Numbered from the stretch's first letter, positions 17,662 through 28,867 are shown. The stretch is DNA of 64,000 nucleotides from Paracoccus sediminis (GCF_900188295.1 NZ_FZNM01000001.1:310001-374000); one strand, 5' to 3'. Program-made: numbers and translations. Notes: generated by a model not told the origin, from the sequence alone.

Positions 17662-18360
17662 ATGGCCACGACATCCCGCCAGTTGACGCTGGATCTGACA
17701 ACCGCCCCGGCCCATTCGCGCGGCGATTTCCTGCCCGCCCCGGCGAACCGCGCCGCCCTTGCCGCCCTGGATGCGCCGCAGGACTGGCCGCAGGGGCGGA
17801 TGCTGCTGATCGGGCCGGAAGGCGCGGGCAAATCGCATCTGGCGGCCTTCTGGGCGGCGGAAAACGGCGCCCGGCGGTTGAAGGCCGCCGCCCTGCGCCC
17901 GGATGCCGCCGACGGGCTTGCCACCGAAGGCGGCGCCCTTGTAATCGAGGACGCGGACCGCGCGGGCCGGGCGGCGGGGGCCGAACAGGCGCTGTTCCAC
18001 CTGTGGAACCTGTGCCCGCCGCGCGACTGCCTGCTGATGCTGACCGCGCGCACGCCGCCGCGCGACTGGGGCCTTGTGCTGCCCGACCTGCGGTCGCGCA
18101 TGGACGCGATGCCGCAGGTCCGGCTGGGGCCGCCCGACGAATCCCTGCTGGCCGCCGTTCTGGTCAAGCTGTTCGCCGACCGCCAGCAGGCCGTGCCCGC
18201 CGACCTGATCGACTGGCTGGTGCTGCACATGCCCCGCGACCTGGGGCTGGCCCGCCGGCTGGTCGCCGCGATGGACCGCGCGGCCATGGCCGACAAGCGC
18301 CCGATCACGCGCCGCATCGCCGCCGAACTGCTGGACGGCCTGTCGGAGCCTGATCCATGA
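17662..18360 (+). CDS. hda: DnaA-related regulator of replication initiation Hda
   Basis: A 232-residue AAA+ protein homologous to the ATPase domain of DnaA without the DNA-binding domain. The N-terminal RQLTLDL resembles the clamp-binding motif of Hda proteins. Walker A is GPEGAGKS (residues 51-58), and a degenerate Walker B VIEDADR follows. The C-terminal lid region MPRDLGLARRLVAAMDRAA is typical. With the sliding clamp, Hda stimulates ATP hydrolysis by DnaA and prevents re-initiation. It is co-transcribed with the PerM-like gene upstream and precedes ppk by 28 bp. Confidence 0.9.
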   Translation: MATTSRQLTLDLTTAPAHSRGDFLPAPANRAALAALDAPQDWPQGRMLLIGPEGAGKSHLAAFWAAENGARRLKAAALRPDAADGLATEGGALVIEDADRAGRAAGAEQALFHLWNLCPPRDCLLMLTARTPPRDWGLVLPDLRSRMDAMPQVRLGPPDESLLAAVLVKLFADRQQAVPADLIDWLVLHMPRDLGLARRLVAAMDRAAMADKRPITRRIAAELLDGLSEPDP

Positions 18361-18388
18361 TATACCCGCCATCCCCAAGGCCAGGACC

Positions 18389-20554
18389 ATGACGCAAGCA
18401 GATTTCCTTCGAACCCCGTTCCCCGAGCCGCAGGACCTGCCCGGCGGCGTTCCCCAGAACGGCGCGCGGTTCTTCAACCGGGAAATAAGCTGGCTGTCCT
18501 TCAACTGGCGCGTCCTGGACGAGGCGCGCAACCCGCGCGTGCCTTTGCTGGAACGGTTGCGCTTCGTGTCGATCAGCGCCACCAACCTGGACGAATTCTA
18601 TACCGTCCGCGTCGCGGGCCTGCGCGAACTGGTGCGCGAGGGGAACGCCACACCGTCCGACGACGGCCTGACGCCCGCCGAACAGCTGGCGATCATCAAT
18701 TCCGACGCCCGCCGCCTGATGGGCGCGCAGCAGGGCGTCTGGAACCGCATCCGCCGCGAGATGGAGGAGGCGGGCATCGTCATCCTGTCCCGGTCGCGCC
18801 TGACGCGGGCCGAGGAGGAGTTCCTGCACGACCATTTCGAACGCAAGGTGTTTCCGGTCCTGTCGCCCCTGGCCATCGACCCGGCCCATCCGTTCCCCTT
18901 CATCCCCAACGCCGGTTTCTCGCTGGCGCTGGAACTGGCGCGCGAACGGGACGGCCAGCAGATGCAGGCGCTGCTGCCCATCCCCGCGCAACTGACCCGC
19001 TTCATCCCCCTGCCGGGGGGCGAACGGTTCCTGCGGCTGGAGGATTTGTTGCTGATGCACCTGTCCAGCCTGTTCCCCGGCTATCGCGACGTGGGCCATT
19101 GCGCGTTCCGCGTGCTGCGCGACAGCGACCTGGAGGTCGAGGAGGAAGCCGAGGATCTGGTCCGCGAATTCGAGACCGCCCTGAAACGCCGCCGCAGGGG
19201 CAGCGTGATCCGGCTGAAGATCACGCGCGGGGCGCCGGACCGTTTGCGCCGCCTCATCATGGACGAGCTTGAGGTCAGCCCCGACGAGGTGATCGAGGTC
19301 GAAGGGCTGCTGGGGGTGGCGGATCTGTCCGAACTGGTGCTGGACAAGCGCCGCGACCTGCTGTGGCCGGCCTTTACCCCCCGCGTGCCCGAACGCGTGC
19401 AGGACCACGACGGCGATTTGTTCGCAGCCATGCGGCAAAAGGACATGCTGCTGCACCACCCCTATGAAACCTTTGACATGGTGGTGCGCTTTCTGGCCCA
19501 GGCCGCGCGCGACCCCGACGTGCTGGCGATCAAGCAGACGCTGTACCGCACCAGCCGCGACAGCCCCATCGTCGATGCCCTGTGCGAGGCCGCCGAATCC
19601 GGCAAGTCGGTCACGGCCCTGGTCGAACTCAAGGCCCGCTTCGACGAGGCCGCGAACATCCGCCAGTCCCGCCGCCTGGAGCGGGCGGGGGCGCATGTCG
19701 TTTACGGCTTCGTGAACTACAAGACGCACGCCAAGATCAGCACGGTGGTGCGGCGCGAAGGCGACAACCTTGTCACCTATACCCATTACGGGACCGGCAA
19801 CTATCATCCGATCACCGCGCGCATCTATACGGATCTGTCGCTGTTCACCTGCGATCCGGCGCTTGGCCGCGACGCTACCAAGATCTTCAACTATCTATCG
19901 GGCTATGTGCAGCCGGCGGGGCTGGAAAACATCTCGATCTCGCCCATCGACCTCAAGGACCGGCTGCTGTCCCTGATCGCGCGCGAGGCCGAACTGGCCC
20001 GACAGGGCCGCCCCGCCGCGATCTGGGCCAAGCTGAATTCCCTGATCGAAAAGGACGTGATCGACGCGCTGTACGCGGCCAGCGCGGCAGGCGTGAAGAT
20101 CAGCCTTGTCGTGCGCGGCATCTGCGGGATCCGGCCCGGCATCCGGGGGCTGTCGGACAACATCCGCGTGAAATCCATCGTCGGGCGGTATCTGGAACAT
20201 TCGCGCATCGTCTGTTTCGGCAACGGCCACGGATTGCCGTCGAAGCGCGCGCGGGTCTTCATCAGCTCGGCCGACTGGATGGACCGCAACCTGAACCGCC
20301 GCGTCGAAACCCTGGTCGAATGCGTGAACGACACCGTCAAGGCCCAGATCGTCAGCCAGATCATGGCCGCCAACATGGCCGACGAGGCGCAAAGCTGGCT
20401 GTTGCAACCCGATGGCCGGTTCGTGCGCTATCTGCCCGAAGGACGCGACGACCTGTTCAACTGTCACCGCTTCTTCATGGACCACCCGTCGCTGTCGGGG
20501 CGGGGCACGGCGGGGGCCGGGGACGTTCCGGCGCTCACCCATTCGAACGATTGA
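18389..20554 (+). CDS. ppk1: Polyphosphate kinase 1
   Basis: A 721-residue PPK1, which reversibly makes polyphosphate from ATP. The N-terminal domain opens with FFNREISWLSFNWRVLDEA, a PPK1 signature. The catalytic phospho-His is in VNYKTHAKIS (His about 446), with Arg-rich ATP contacts in KQTLYRTSRDSPIV and ELKARFDEAANI. The C-terminal domain holds RGICGIRPGI and SADWMDRNLNRRVE. Length and motifs are normal. It sits between hda and ppx and is probably co-transcribed with both. Confidence 0.97.
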   Translation: MTQADFLRTPFPEPQDLPGGVPQNGARFFNREISWLSFNWRVLDEARNPRVPLLERLRFVSISATNLDEFYTVRVAGLRELVREGNATPSDDGLTPAEQLAIINSDARRLMGAQQGVWNRIRREMEEAGIVILSRSRLTRAEEEFLHDHFERKVFPVLSPLAIDPAHPFPFIPNAGFSLALELARERDGQQMQALLPIPAQLTRFIPLPGGERFLRLEDLLLMHLSSLFPGYRDVGHCAFRVLRDSDLEVEEEAEDLVREFETALKRRRRGSVIRLKITRGAPDRLRRLIMDELEVSPDEVIEVEGLLGVADLSELVLDKRRDLLWPAFTPRVPERVQDHDGDLFAAMRQKDMLLHHPYETFDMVVRFLAQAARDPDVLAIKQTLYRTSRDSPIVDALCEAAESGKSVTALVELKARFDEAANIRQSRRLERAGAHVVYGFVNYKTHAKISTVVRREGDNLVTYTHYGTGNYHPITARIYTDLSLFTCDPALGRDATKIFNYLSGYVQPAGLENISISPIDLKDRLLSLIAREAELARQGRPAAIWAKLNSLIEKDVIDALYAASAAGVKISLVVRGICGIRPGIRGLSDNIRVKSIVGRYLEHSRIVCFGNGHGLPSKRARVFISSADWMDRNLNRRVETLVECVNDTVKAQIVSQIMAANMADEAQSWLLQPDGRFVRYLPEGRDDLFNCHRFFMDHPSLSGRGTAGAGDVPALTHSND

Positions 20555-20610
20555 CGCCCCGGCCGGGCCGGGTCATTAACGGCGCGATGCGAAAGGCAGG
20601 AGTGGCGGCG

Positions 20611-22140
20611 ATGAACGGCTTGCGGACGACCACCGGCCAGAAGGTCGAACCTTTCGGCAAGATGTTCGAAAAACTGCCAAAGCGCGCCCTGTCGCGCGTG
20701 GGCGTGGTCGATGTCGGCTCGAACTCGATCCGGCTGGTGGTGTTTGACGGCGCGGCACGCTCGCCCGCCTATTTCTACAACGAAAAGGTCATGGCCGGGC
20801 TGGGCGCCAAGATGGCCCAGACCGGCCGCCTGAACCCCGAGGGGGTCGAGCGCGGGTTTGCCGCCCTGCAACGCTTTGCGGCCTTGGCCCGCGGCATGGA
20901 CATCGAACCCCTGACCTGCGTGGCCACCGCCGCCGTGCGCGAGGCCGAGGACGGCCCCGCGTTCCAGGCCCGCGTCGAACGCGAGATCGGCATGAAGATG
21001 TGGGTCATCGACGGAGAGGAGGAGGCCCGGCTGTCCGCGCAAGGCGTGCTGCTGGGCTGGCCCGACGCCAGGGGCCTGGTCTGCGACATCGGCGGCAACT
21101 CGATGGAACTGGCCGAGGTCGCGGACGGCCAGATCGGCCGGCGCGTGTCATCGCAACTGGGACCGTTCCGGTTGCAGCAGGTGTCCGGCGGCAAGGATGG
21201 ACTGCGCAAGTACATCAAGAAGACCATGGGCGATCTGGCCCGCGTGATGGGTACGGACCACGAACGCATCTATCTGGTCGGCGGCAGCTGGCGCGCCATC
21301 GCCCGGCTGGACATGGAGCGCGTGTCCTATCCCATGACGGTTTTGCACGAATACCGTATGACGCCGCAGGCCGTGGCCGACACGGTGTCCTGGATCGGCG
21401 ACAGCGACCTGAACGACCTGCGGGGCCGCGTCGATATTTCCTCCTCGCGCATGGAACTGGTGCCGCTGGCTTCTCAGGTCCTGTCGCAACTGGTGGAAAC
21501 CTTTGCGCCCTCGGAACTGGCCGTGTCCAGCTATGGCATCCGAGAAGGGCTGCTGTACGAACAGATGTCCGAAGGCCTGCGCAAGCGCGACCCGCTGATC
21601 GAGGCCGCGCGGTTCACGGAACGCCAGATGGCCCGGATGCCGGGGTCGGGCAAGAAGCTGTATCAGTTCCTGCAACCCGTGTTCGGGGACGTGCCCCCCG
21701 AACGCGACCGCCTGATCCGCGCCGCCTGCCTGTTGCACGACACAAGCTGGCGCGCCCACCCCGACTATCGGGCCGAGGCCTGTTTCGACAACGTGACCCG
21801 CGCCAACATGGCCGCGCTCTCCCACCCCGAACGGGTGTTCCTGGGCCTGGCGCTGCTGCACCGCTACAAGAACAGCCGCGCCGGGTCGCCCATGGCGCCC
21901 CTGTTCAAGCTGCTGACGGACGATCAGATCGGCGATGCCGAAATCCTGGGCAAGGCGATGCGCTTTGGCGCGATGCTGGCCCTGGACGATCCGGCCGATG
22001 CGGGCAGGCTGACCCTGGACGGCGGGCAGTTGCTGCTGGACCTGACACCCACCGGCCGCAAGCTGATGGGCGAGGTTGCCGCGGCGCGTTTCAAATCCCT
22101 GTGCGGGGCCTTGGGCGTGGACGGCGTCGTCAGCGGCTGA
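20611..22140 (+). CDS. ppx: Exopolyphosphatase, Ppx/GppA family
   Basis: A 509-residue member of the Ppx/GppA phosphatase family, which removes terminal phosphate from polyphosphate or hydrolyses pppGpp. The ATP/phosphate loop 1 is VVDVGSNSIRLVV (about residue 31 onward), the second is CDIGGNSMELAEV, and VGGSWRAIARL follows. The C-terminal helical domain carries an HD-like block (RAACLLHDTSWRAHPDYRAE). The ATG at 20611 is preferred because CAGGAG precedes it; an in-frame ATG at 20587 has no ribosome site. It opposes the upstream ppk and is in the same operon. Confidence 0.93.
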   Translation: MNGLRTTTGQKVEPFGKMFEKLPKRALSRVGVVDVGSNSIRLVVFDGAARSPAYFYNEKVMAGLGAKMAQTGRLNPEGVERGFAALQRFAALARGMDIEPLTCVATAAVREAEDGPAFQARVEREIGMKMWVIDGEEEARLSAQGVLLGWPDARGLVCDIGGNSMELAEVADGQIGRRVSSQLGPFRLQQVSGGKDGLRKYIKKTMGDLARVMGTDHERIYLVGGSWRAIARLDMERVSYPMTVLHEYRMTPQAVADTVSWIGDSDLNDLRGRVDISSSRMELVPLASQVLSQLVETFAPSELAVSSYGIREGLLYEQMSEGLRKRDPLIEAARFTERQMARMPGSGKKLYQFLQPVFGDVPPERDRLIRAACLLHDTSWRAHPDYRAEACFDNVTRANMAALSHPERVFLGLALLHRYKNSRAGSPMAPLFKLLTDDQIGDAEILGKAMRFGAMLALDDPADAGRLTLDGGQLLLDLTPTGRKLMGEVAAARFKSLCGALGVDGVVSG

Positions 22141-22149
22141 CCGCCGCGG

Positions 22150-22425
22150 CTACAGCGGCTCCTCCTCGGGGGCGGCGCCGATCGTGACGGCGCCTTCGAC
22201 ATAGATGTCGTCGCCCGCAAAGCCCGATTCCTGCCCGCCGCCATCGCCGGTCCAGTCCTCGTCCGGTGCCGAGGCGCCGGGATCGTCGTCCGGCTGGACC
22301 CGGCCCAGGGGTTGCGCCACCCAGCCATCGGCGCAAAAGGTGCTGCTCGCGTTCGGGGTGCAAGCCTGCGCGGACCCGTTCAGCCCGGCGATGACCCAGA
22401 ACAGGACCGCGACGACACGAATCAT
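22150..22425 (-). CDS. Small exported hypothetical protein
   Basis: A 91-residue protein with a signal peptide (MIRVVAVLFWVIAGLNGSAQA). The mature part has two nearby cysteines (ACTPNASSTFCADGW) that could be disulfide-linked. A very acidic tail follows, rich in Asp, Glu and Gly. No family recognised. The ATG at 22425 follows AGGGGAAA. It converges on ppx with only 9 bp between the stops and lies downstream of the groEL terminator. It could be an orphan periplasmic protein; confidence is moderate because it is small and another frame is also open. Confidence 0.55.
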   Translation of the reverse strand: MIRVVAVLFWVIAGLNGSAQACTPNASSTFCADGWVAQPLGRVQPDDDPGASAPDEDWTGDGGGQESGFAGDDIYVEGAVTIGAAPEEEPL

Positions 22426-22531
22426 TGATTTCCCCTGCGACCCTGCTGCCGGTCTGGATAGCAGGCAATCGTCAAGGCAAGGTTAGCAGGGCTTCGCAGA
22501 CCGTCCCGGACCGCAATGCGGTCGGGCAACG

Positions 22532-22559
22532 AAAAAGGGCGCCCCGAGGGACGCCCTTT
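22532..22559 (-). terminator. Terminator after groEL
   Basis: An 8-bp stem, AAAGGGCG (22534-22541) and CGCCCTTT (22552-22559). On the minus strand it is followed by a T-run (AAAAA at 22532-22536 on the plus strand). It lies 21 bp after the groEL stop and ends the groESL transcript. Confidence 0.88.
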
Positions 22560-22580
22560 CTGCCGCAGGGACAGGGATGA

Positions 22581-24236
<1,656 letters not shown>

Positions 24237-24256
24237 TTATGATTGAAAGAATGCGA

Positions 24257-24544
24257 TCAGGCGATGACGCCCAGGATGTCGCTTTCCTTCATGATCAGCA
24301 GCTCCTCGCCGTCGATCGTGACTTCGGTGCCCGACCACTTGCCGAACAGCACGCGGTCGCCCGCCTTGACCGAGGGGGCGATCAGTTCGCCCGAATCCTT
24401 GCGCGCGCCTTCGCCGGTCGAGATGACCTCGCCCTCGGCGGGCTTTTCCTTGGCGCTGTCGGGGATAATCAGGCCGCCCTTGGTCTTTTCGTCCGACTGG
24501 ACGCGGCGGACCAGAACGCGGTCATGCAAAGGGGTGAATGCCAT
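24257..24544 (-). CDS. groES: Co-chaperonin GroES (10 kDa)
   Basis: A 95-residue GroES, the lid of the GroEL cage. It starts [15 protein letters not shown], includes the mobile loop region [13 protein letters not shown], and the core [23 protein letters not shown] is typical. The start is at 24544; the open frame extends 18 codons upstream into the CIRCE leader and is not translated. It is the first gene of groESL. Confidence 0.98.
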   Translation of the reverse strand: MAFTPLHDRVLVRRVQSDEKTKGGLIIPDSAKEKPAEGEVISTGEGARKDSGELIAPSVKAGDRVLFGKWSGTEVTIDGEELLIMKESDILGVIA

Positions 24545-24582
24545 GGTGAACACTCCGTGTTTCAGGTTGCAGTGTTGCGGTG

Positions 24583-24609
24583 TTGGCACTCGGGGCAAGT
24601 GAGTGCCAA
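24583..24609. promoter_or_regulatory. CIRCE element (HrcA operator) of groESL
   Basis: A perfect 9-bp inverted repeat, TTGGCACTC (24583-24591) and GAGTGCCAA (24601-24609), separated by exactly 9 bp. It differs from the consensus TTAGCACTC-N9-GAGTGCTAA by one symmetric change in each arm. It lies between the promoter and groES, where HrcA repressor would block transcription until heat shock. hrcA itself is not in the window. Confidence 0.95.
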
Positions 24610-24617
24610 TGGCGGTG

Positions 24618-24646
24618 ATCTAGGGCATGGGGTGGGGGTCTGTCAA
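24618..24646 (-). promoter_or_regulatory. Predicted groESL promoter
   Basis: On the minus strand a perfect TTGACA -35 (24641-24646) is followed after exactly 17 bp by CTAGAT as the -10 (24618-24623). The -10 ends 8 bp before the CIRCE element, so transcription should start at or just inside it. This fits a housekeeping-sigma promoter repressed by HrcA. Confidence 0.75.
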
Positions 24647-24740
24647 CGGCGGGCTGTCGCAAAAATTTGTCCCGGCCGCGGGTGGCCAACAGGGCGGGGC
24701 TGTGCCAGCCTTTCGGCGGCAGAGTGCGGGAGACTGGAAA

Positions 24741-25748
24741 ATGCGTGTCCTTCTGGCAGGATTTCTGACGCTGTGGGGCGCTGCCGCGACCGCGTCCGAA
24801 TGCGTGGGCACCAATCTGTTCGATGCCATGACTCCCGCCCAGCGGTCCGAGATCGACGCCGCGGTGGCCGATGTTCCCTTTCACAAGGGGCTGCTGTGGC
24901 GCGCCAGCCGGGGCGATCGGTCGATCACGCTGGTCGGCACCTATCATTTTGGCGATCCGCGCCATGATGCGATGATGGCGCGGCTGGAACCCCTGATCGC
25001 CCAGGCGGCCACGGTTCTTGTCGAGGCAGGCCCGGTCGAGGAACGGAAACTCTCCGAAGCCCTGGCGGCCGATCCCGCGTTGATGGCCGATCCGACCGGG
25101 CCGACTTTGCCCGAACGGCTGAGCGGCCGGGACTGGGCGCTGCTGTCGGCCGCGATGGCGGACCGCGGCACGCCTGCCGTCGTCACCTCGACGCTGCGGC
25201 CCTGGTATGTGGCGATGATGCTGGGGATCAGCCCCTGCATGATGCGGCAGATGGCCCGCGACGGCGCGCAGGGGCTGGACCGCCGCCTTGTCGACCGAGC
25301 CGTGGATCTGGATGTTCCCGTCCGGGCGCTTGAACCCTGGGACACCGTCTTTTCCCTGTTTCGCGGCCTCACCCCGCAGCAGGAGATCGGGATGATCCGC
25401 GCGGCGCTGCCCGCCGCCGCTTATGCCGACGATTATGCCGTCACGCTGACCGACGCCTATTTCGCGGGCGACATCTGGGCGATCTGGGAATTCGGCCGGT
25501 TCGATGCCTATCGCAATTCGGGGCTGTCGCGCGGTCAGGTCGATGCGCAGATGGATCTGGCGAAGGCACGGCTGATGGACGGGCGCAACCGGGCCTGGAT
25601 CGCGCCGCTGACGCAGGCCGCGACGGATGCGGCCCGGCAGGGCAGGGGGATCGTCGCGGGGTTTGGCGCGCTGCACCTGCCCGGCGACGGGGGCGTTCTG
25701 CGTCTGCTGGAAAAGGACGGCTGGTCCATCGAACGGCTGGACGGCTGA
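24741..25748 (+). CDS. TraB/GumN family exported protein
   Basis: A 335-residue protein with a signal peptide (MRVLLAGFLTLWGAAATA). It contains the TraB/GumN domain: the first motif GTYHFGDPRHD near residue 65 and the C-terminal motif GFGALHLPGDGGVLRLLEKDGW. The family resembles TIKI-type metalloproteases, and the conserved GxxH motifs may bind metal; the bacterial function is unproved. The ATG at 24741 is used because it gives a signal peptide. It is divergent from groESL and stops 3 bp before the end of the converging large gene. Confidence 0.85.
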   Translation: MRVLLAGFLTLWGAAATASECVGTNLFDAMTPAQRSEIDAAVADVPFHKGLLWRASRGDRSITLVGTYHFGDPRHDAMMARLEPLIAQAATVLVEAGPVEERKLSEALAADPALMADPTGPTLPERLSGRDWALLSAAMADRGTPAVVTSTLRPWYVAMMLGISPCMMRQMARDGAQGLDRRLVDRAVDLDVPVRALEPWDTVFSLFRGLTPQQEIGMIRAALPAAAYADDYAVTLTDAYFAGDIWAIWEFGRFDAYRNSGLSRGQVDAQMDLAKARLMDGRNRAWIAPLTQAATDAARQGRGIVAGFGALHLPGDGGVLRLLEKDGWSIERLDG

Positions 25749-25751
25749 TCC

Positions 25752-28676
25752 TTACCGGCCGCCCAGCACCGACAGCGCCTGCTGCTGCCCGCTTTTGACA
25801 AAGGTGATGCGGCTGTCGCCGATGTCGGTGATCGTGCCGCCGTTGATCCGGTCGCCCAGCCGCAGAGTCAGCACCCGCCCGTTCGACAGGCGCACCAGGG
25901 CGCGGCTGGCCTTGCCCGCACCGATGGTGCCGATGATCTGGGTGCGGTTGATCTGGATGCCGTCCTTGACGGTCGCCGCAGTTCCGGCGGTGGTGGGCGT
26001 GCGCCCGTCGGGAATGCTGGCCACGACGTCGGGTTCGTCCTCGGCCTCGGGCGGGGCATAGCGCTGCTGGCGGGATGCGGCGGCGCGGGCCTCGGCCTCG
26101 GCCTGGGCGCGGGCGCGGGCTTCGGCGGCGGCGCGGGCCTGTGCCTCGGCTTGGGCGTCGGCGGCGGCGCGGGCACGGGTGCGGGCTTCCGCCTGGGCCT
26201 GCAATTCGGCATCCAGGCGGCGCTGTTCCGTCAGGGCGGCTGCCTCGGACTGGGCCTGGGCCGCGGCGCGCAGATCGTCGGGCGTGGGCGCCAGCGGGGC
26301 GGCGGCGACGGCGGCGGCCACCGCGGCGGCTCCGGCGCCCGCCGCGCGGCGTGGCGGGACCGCAGATGAACGAAGCGCCGTCAAAGCGACGGCGCCGGAT
26401 GGAAAGGACGGTTCTGAAACGGCTGCCGCAACGGCCTGCTCGATGGCGCCGCGCGACAGGCTGGCATTGCCGGGGCCAGGGTCGCCTCGGGCGGCTGTCT
26501 GCGATCTGCCGGGACGGGCGGCGGGCCGGGCCGATCGGCCAAGCCCCGCGGCCGATGGCGCGGGGCCGCGCGGCGCGTCCGCCACGGCCGCGGCCACCGC
26601 GTCCCGGACCGCGCGCTGCGAGGGGGCGGCGATCGCCACCGGCTTGCGGATCGGACGCGCCTCGGCAAGGCGGATCACCGCACCGCGTTCCGCATCGCTC
26701 AGCCCCGTGGCCCCTGCCTGGGCCGTACGCAGATCGCGCAGCAGCTTGGTCAGATCGCGCGCTTCCGTCGCCGTCAGGCGGGTCGGCTGGTCCTCCTCGC
26801 GGCGGCTGCCTTCTTCGATCCGGCTTTGCCGGTCGGGACGCGACGGGGGCCGCGCCGAGGATACGGCGGGCCTGACGGCGGGAACCGACGCCGCCGCCGG
26901 ACGGGCCGCCCGTGTGATCGAGGCGGGCCGTTCCGCGGGCCGCCGCACCGAAGGAACCGTTTGCTCGGCCTGTGCGCGTTCCCGATAGGGCGGGGGATTG
27001 GCCGGGACTGCCGGGCGTGCATCGGTGCGGACCGGGGCGGCCGCCCGGACGGGTGCCACGCGCGGCGGACGGGCCGACGTGGCCAGCGACCGCGCCGCGG
27101 CGGTTGCCGCCGGGGACGCCGCCGGCGCGGCGACCTGGGCGGCCGGCGGGGCGGCCGGCGCAGGGGTTTCGGCAGGCTCGGCCACAGCCGCCCGCGATGC
27201 GTCGGACAGACCGTTCCCCATCGTGGCGGCACGGGTCGGCGCCTGCGCGGCTGCGGTTGCAGTTGCGGGCGGTGGGGCATTCAGCGCCTGGCCCAGCGGA
27301 TCGTCGCCCTGCGCGGCGGCGGCTGCGGCGGGAGCGGGCGCGGGCAGGGCGCCCGCAGGATCGGCAGCGGCCTCGGCAACGGCATCAGGCGTCCGAGACG
27401 GGACAGACGGGGTCGCGTCACCCGTTTCCATCGGCCGGGGTGTCGCCGCCGGACCGGGCGAGGCAGGCGCGGCCGGTTGTTGCGCACCGATGGTCGCCGT
27501 TTCGGCCGCCGGTTCCGCCACCGCCGGCGGGGCAACGGTTCCTGCCGAGGCGGCGGGCGGGGTTGCGGCGGCATTGGTCGCGGGGGCCGGGGCGGACAGG
27601 ATTTCCACTGGCTGGGGGGTGGGCACGGTCGCCGCGACCTGGGCCGGGGTCACGGCCTCGTCCGAGGGGCGGGCACCAAAGAAAGCCAGCACTACCAGCA
27701 GGCCCAGGACCAGCAACCCCATCATCATCGGCAGGCGGCCCGGATCAAGTTGCCGCAGCCGGGCCAGCAAGGCCGGGACGGGCGCTTTGCCGTCGGCTGC
27801 GGCATCACGGCCCGCGCGGGCCGCGCGGGCGCGGTCGTGCACGGCCTGGGCGCGCGGCGGCATCGGCCGGGGGGCGGCCGGGGCTTTGGAATCGCCATGC
27901 CGGATCACGCCCGGAGCAGGGGCCGCGACGGGGGCCGTAACGGGGGCCGCGACGGGCGCCGCAGCCAAGGCGGGCCCCGCATGTTCCACGGGCGATTCTA
28001 CCTCAGGTTGCGGATCGGCATGGGGCAGGATCACATGCGGCACGATGCGGGACACGACAGGGGCCGCCCCCTGCGGGGCGGGCGCCGCCGGGGCGATCGG
28101 GTCGGACAGGACCGGATCGGTCACGCGGGCCTGGGTCAGGTCCGGTTCGCTGAAGGGTTGGCGGGTGAAACGGTCGTCGGCCAGACGGCTTTGCCCGAAA
28201 TCCGGCTGGCCGTCGAAACGGCCGTCATCGGGGCGCGAGACGAAGCCCGACGGGCGGAACCCCTGGGCACGGGCAAAATCCTCGGCCTCCTCCAGCGTGC
28301 GGCGGGCGACGGCGGCGACGCGCAGGGTTTCAATGTCGCCGTTTTCGGACGGGCACCAGTCGAAGGCCAGTTCGTCGGCCGCGTAAGGCGTCATCGACTC
28401 CAGCGCGCGGGCGATGGCGGTGGGTGTGTCGGACCCCACCGGCACGGTCAGGACGGTATACAGAACCTGGTCGTCGGGAATCACCAGAACCGTGTCCAGG
28501 GCGCCCGGCACCACGCCCGCCCCGTCGCGCAGGGCGGCAAGGCGGGCGGTCATCTCTCGGCCGGCGAACGGGGCCTGTCCCAGCGGACGCCAGCCGTGCC
28601 CGTCGCGATGTTCCAGAAGAACCGCCTCGGACGTGAAGCTCATGGCGAATTCGGGCGGTGCGATATGTCTGTTCAT
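25752..28676 (-). CDS. Large Pro/Ala-rich bitopic protein with GspL-like N-terminus and GspC/PilP-like C-terminus
   Basis: About 974 residues. Residues about 10-150 resemble the cytoplasmic actin-like domain of GspL/PilM: VLVIPDDQVLYTVLTVPV, then ALESMTPYAADELAFDW, then VAAVARRTLEEAEDFA. A single membrane segment (MMMGLLVLGLLVVLAFFG) lies near residues 312-332. A long low-complexity Pro/Ala linker follows, then a charged Ala-rich helix (about 800-875). The C-terminal 80 residues (IIGTIGAGKASRALVRLSNG, then LGDRINGGTI) resemble the periplasmic homology region of GspC/PilP. No other secretion genes are nearby. The start may instead be the Met at 28643; neither has a strong ribosome site. Confidence 0.75.
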   Translation of the reverse strand: MNRHIAPPEFAMSFTSEAVLLEHRDGHGWRPLGQAPFAGREMTARLAALRDGAGVVPGALDTVLVIPDDQVLYTVLTVPVGSDTPTAIARALESMTPYAADELAFDWCPSENGDIETLRVAAVARRTLEEAEDFARAQGFRPSGFVSRPDDGRFDGQPDFGQSRLADDRFTRQPFSEPDLTQARVTDPVLSDPIAPAAPAPQGAAPVVSRIVPHVILPHADPQPEVESPVEHAGPALAAAPVAAPVTAPVAAPAPGVIRHGDSKAPAAPRPMPPRAQAVHDRARAARAGRDAAADGKAPVPALLARLRQLDPGRLPMMMGLLVLGLLVVLAFFGARPSDEAVTPAQVAATVPTPQPVEILSAPAPATNAAATPPAASAGTVAPPAVAEPAAETATIGAQQPAAPASPGPAATPRPMETGDATPSVPSRTPDAVAEAAADPAGALPAPAPAAAAAAQGDDPLGQALNAPPPATATAAAQAPTRAATMGNGLSDASRAAVAEPAETPAPAAPPAAQVAAPAASPAATAAARSLATSARPPRVAPVRAAAPVRTDARPAVPANPPPYRERAQAEQTVPSVRRPAERPASITRAARPAAASVPAVRPAVSSARPPSRPDRQSRIEEGSRREEDQPTRLTATEARDLTKLLRDLRTAQAGATGLSDAERGAVIRLAEARPIRKPVAIAAPSQRAVRDAVAAAVADAPRGPAPSAAGLGRSARPAARPGRSQTAARGDPGPGNASLSRGAIEQAVAAAVSEPSFPSGAVALTALRSSAVPPRRAAGAGAAAVAAAVAAAPLAPTPDDLRAAAQAQSEAAALTEQRRLDAELQAQAEARTRARAAADAQAEAQARAAAEARARAQAEAEARAAASRQQRYAPPEAEDEPDVVASIPDGRTPTTAGTAATVKDGIQINRTQIIGTIGAGKASRALVRLSNGRVLTLRLGDRINGGTITDIGDSRITFVKSGQQQALSVLGGR

Positions 28677-28867
28677 GGGTTGGATCACTGCTCGGATTAC
28701 GATCGCGTGTTGTGGGTCCGCGACTTGGTGGGATTGCGCCAGATCTACCGGAAATTGCGGGACGGGGAAAGACAAACTGGCGCAGCCGTGAACGGATTTG
28801 CGTTGAACCTTGCCCGTGGTGGCGGTGTTAGATGCGAAACGGGAATTTTCGCAAAAAGGACGGCACC

